DNA of 64,000 nucleotides, taken from Pollutimonas sp963712655 (GTDB taxonomy: Bacteria > Pseudomonadota > Gammaproteobacteria > Burkholderiales > Burkholderiaceae_B). The stretch lies in assembly GCA_963712655.1 (NCBI GenBank), contig CAVQIT010000006.1, forward strand, positions 62,001 through 126,000. The letters run 5' to 3'. The stretch's first letter is position 1; every line of letters begins with the position of its first letter. The notes under the pieces were generated by a model. It was not told the DNA's origin. It saw nothing but the letters and a program-made list of their open reading frames with translations, and made no database searches. A program made the position numbers and the translations under genes. Below, piece by piece: positions 63,763-64,000 of the stretch.

Positions 63763-64000
63763 TCAGTAGTTGACTTTGCGGTCGACGTAACGGAACTGCA
63801 CGACAGTCAGCAGCACCACGATCAGCATCAGGATCACCGACTGGGCGGCCGACGAACCGATATCCAACCCCTTGAAGCCGGCGTTGTAGACCTTGTACAC
63901 AAGAATCGCCGTACTGCTGCCCGGGCCGCCTTGCGTCACGATGTCGATAACGGCGAAGGTGTCGAAGAAGGCGTAAATTACGTTGACCACCAGCAAAAAG
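63763..64000 (-). CDS. ugpA: sn-glycerol-3-phosphate ABC permease UgpA (3' part)
   Basis: Only the C-terminal ~79 residues lie in the window; the gene runs off the right edge, where the frame is still open. Visible: VVNVIYAFFDTFAVIDIVTQ, GGPGSSTAILVYKVYNAGFK, a last transmembrane helix (SVILMLIVVLLTVVQFRYVD) and the end RKVNY. The TQGGP..ST motif is characteristic of UgpA/MalF-type permeases. Upstream genes of the ugp operon (probably ugpB) would lie beyond 64000. Confidence 0.9.
   Translation of the reverse strand, partial: FLLVVNVIYAFFDTFAVIDIVTQGGPGSSTAILVYKVYNAGFKGLDIGSSAAQSVILMLIVVLLTVVQFRYVDRKVNY

Overview
The window is GC-rich chromosomal DNA from a betaproteobacterium. Gene content and order point to the Alcaligenaceae (Bordetella/Pusillimonas-like): rpmI-rplT-pheS-pheT-ihfA, a PrpR-driven prpBCD operon, recJ next to lolCD, glnA-ntrB-ntrC, and recG followed by oxyR and dps. 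This placement is inferred from family resemblance and synteny; no search was run.

Layout. 1-6118: a long structured leader, ribosomal proteins L35 and L20, PheRS, IHF-alpha, a MerR regulator and a stand-alone AraC-type HTH protein. 6204-11962: the 2-methylcitrate (propionate) pathway, with a sigma-54 activator divergent from prpBCD and a well-preserved -24/-12 promoter. 11966-12898: a non-coding foldback element (copy A) filling the gap between two convergent genes. 12905-19815: accessory metabolism (two EamA exporters, a SnoaL-VOC fusion, serine acetyltransferase, an AhpD-like enzyme, a hemerythrin protein, L-serine deaminase). 19903-21224: a second foldback element (copy B), interrupted by an ORF-less group IIC intron. 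21324-26970: recJ, a phosphoglycerate-mutase-like gene, lolC and lolD (all frameshifted as written), then intact tatD. 26974-34342: a LacI regulator divergent from a catabolic operon of TRAP transporter, VOC protein, RuBisCO-like protein and DUF1537 sugar-acid kinase. 34498-38121: a LodA/LodB-type quinoprotein pair with a small Tat-exported protein. 38431-44159: a TAXI-TRAP transporter facing an acyl-CoA dehydrogenase and an MmgE/PrpD protein, with different base composition and many frameshifts. 44276-51362: LysR, rdgB, hemW, glnA, ntrB, ntrC. 51359-54984: a ferric-iron ABC transporter. 55368-61609: fpr, ridA, recG, oxyR, dps and a LivJ-like binding protein. 61737-64000: ugpC, ugpE and the 3' end of ugpA.

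How the genes work together. PrpR with sigma-54 drives propionate use. NtrBC with sigma-54 controls glnA, which has a visible NtrC site and -24/-12 promoter. A Fur-box-like site precedes the iron transporter. OxyR and Dps form a peroxide-defence pair. The RuBisCO-like/DUF1537 operon looks like a complete uptake-and-degradation unit for a branched or oxidised sugar acid.

Two cautions. Single-base indels cluster in 21.3-26.0 kb, 38.9-44.1 kb and 46.2-49.6 kb and hit genes that are normally essential or highly conserved (lolC, lolD, glnA, hemW). Local sequence error is more likely than real gene decay. The most unusual biology is the pair of foldback elements, one empty and one carrying a group IIC intron at the corresponding site.
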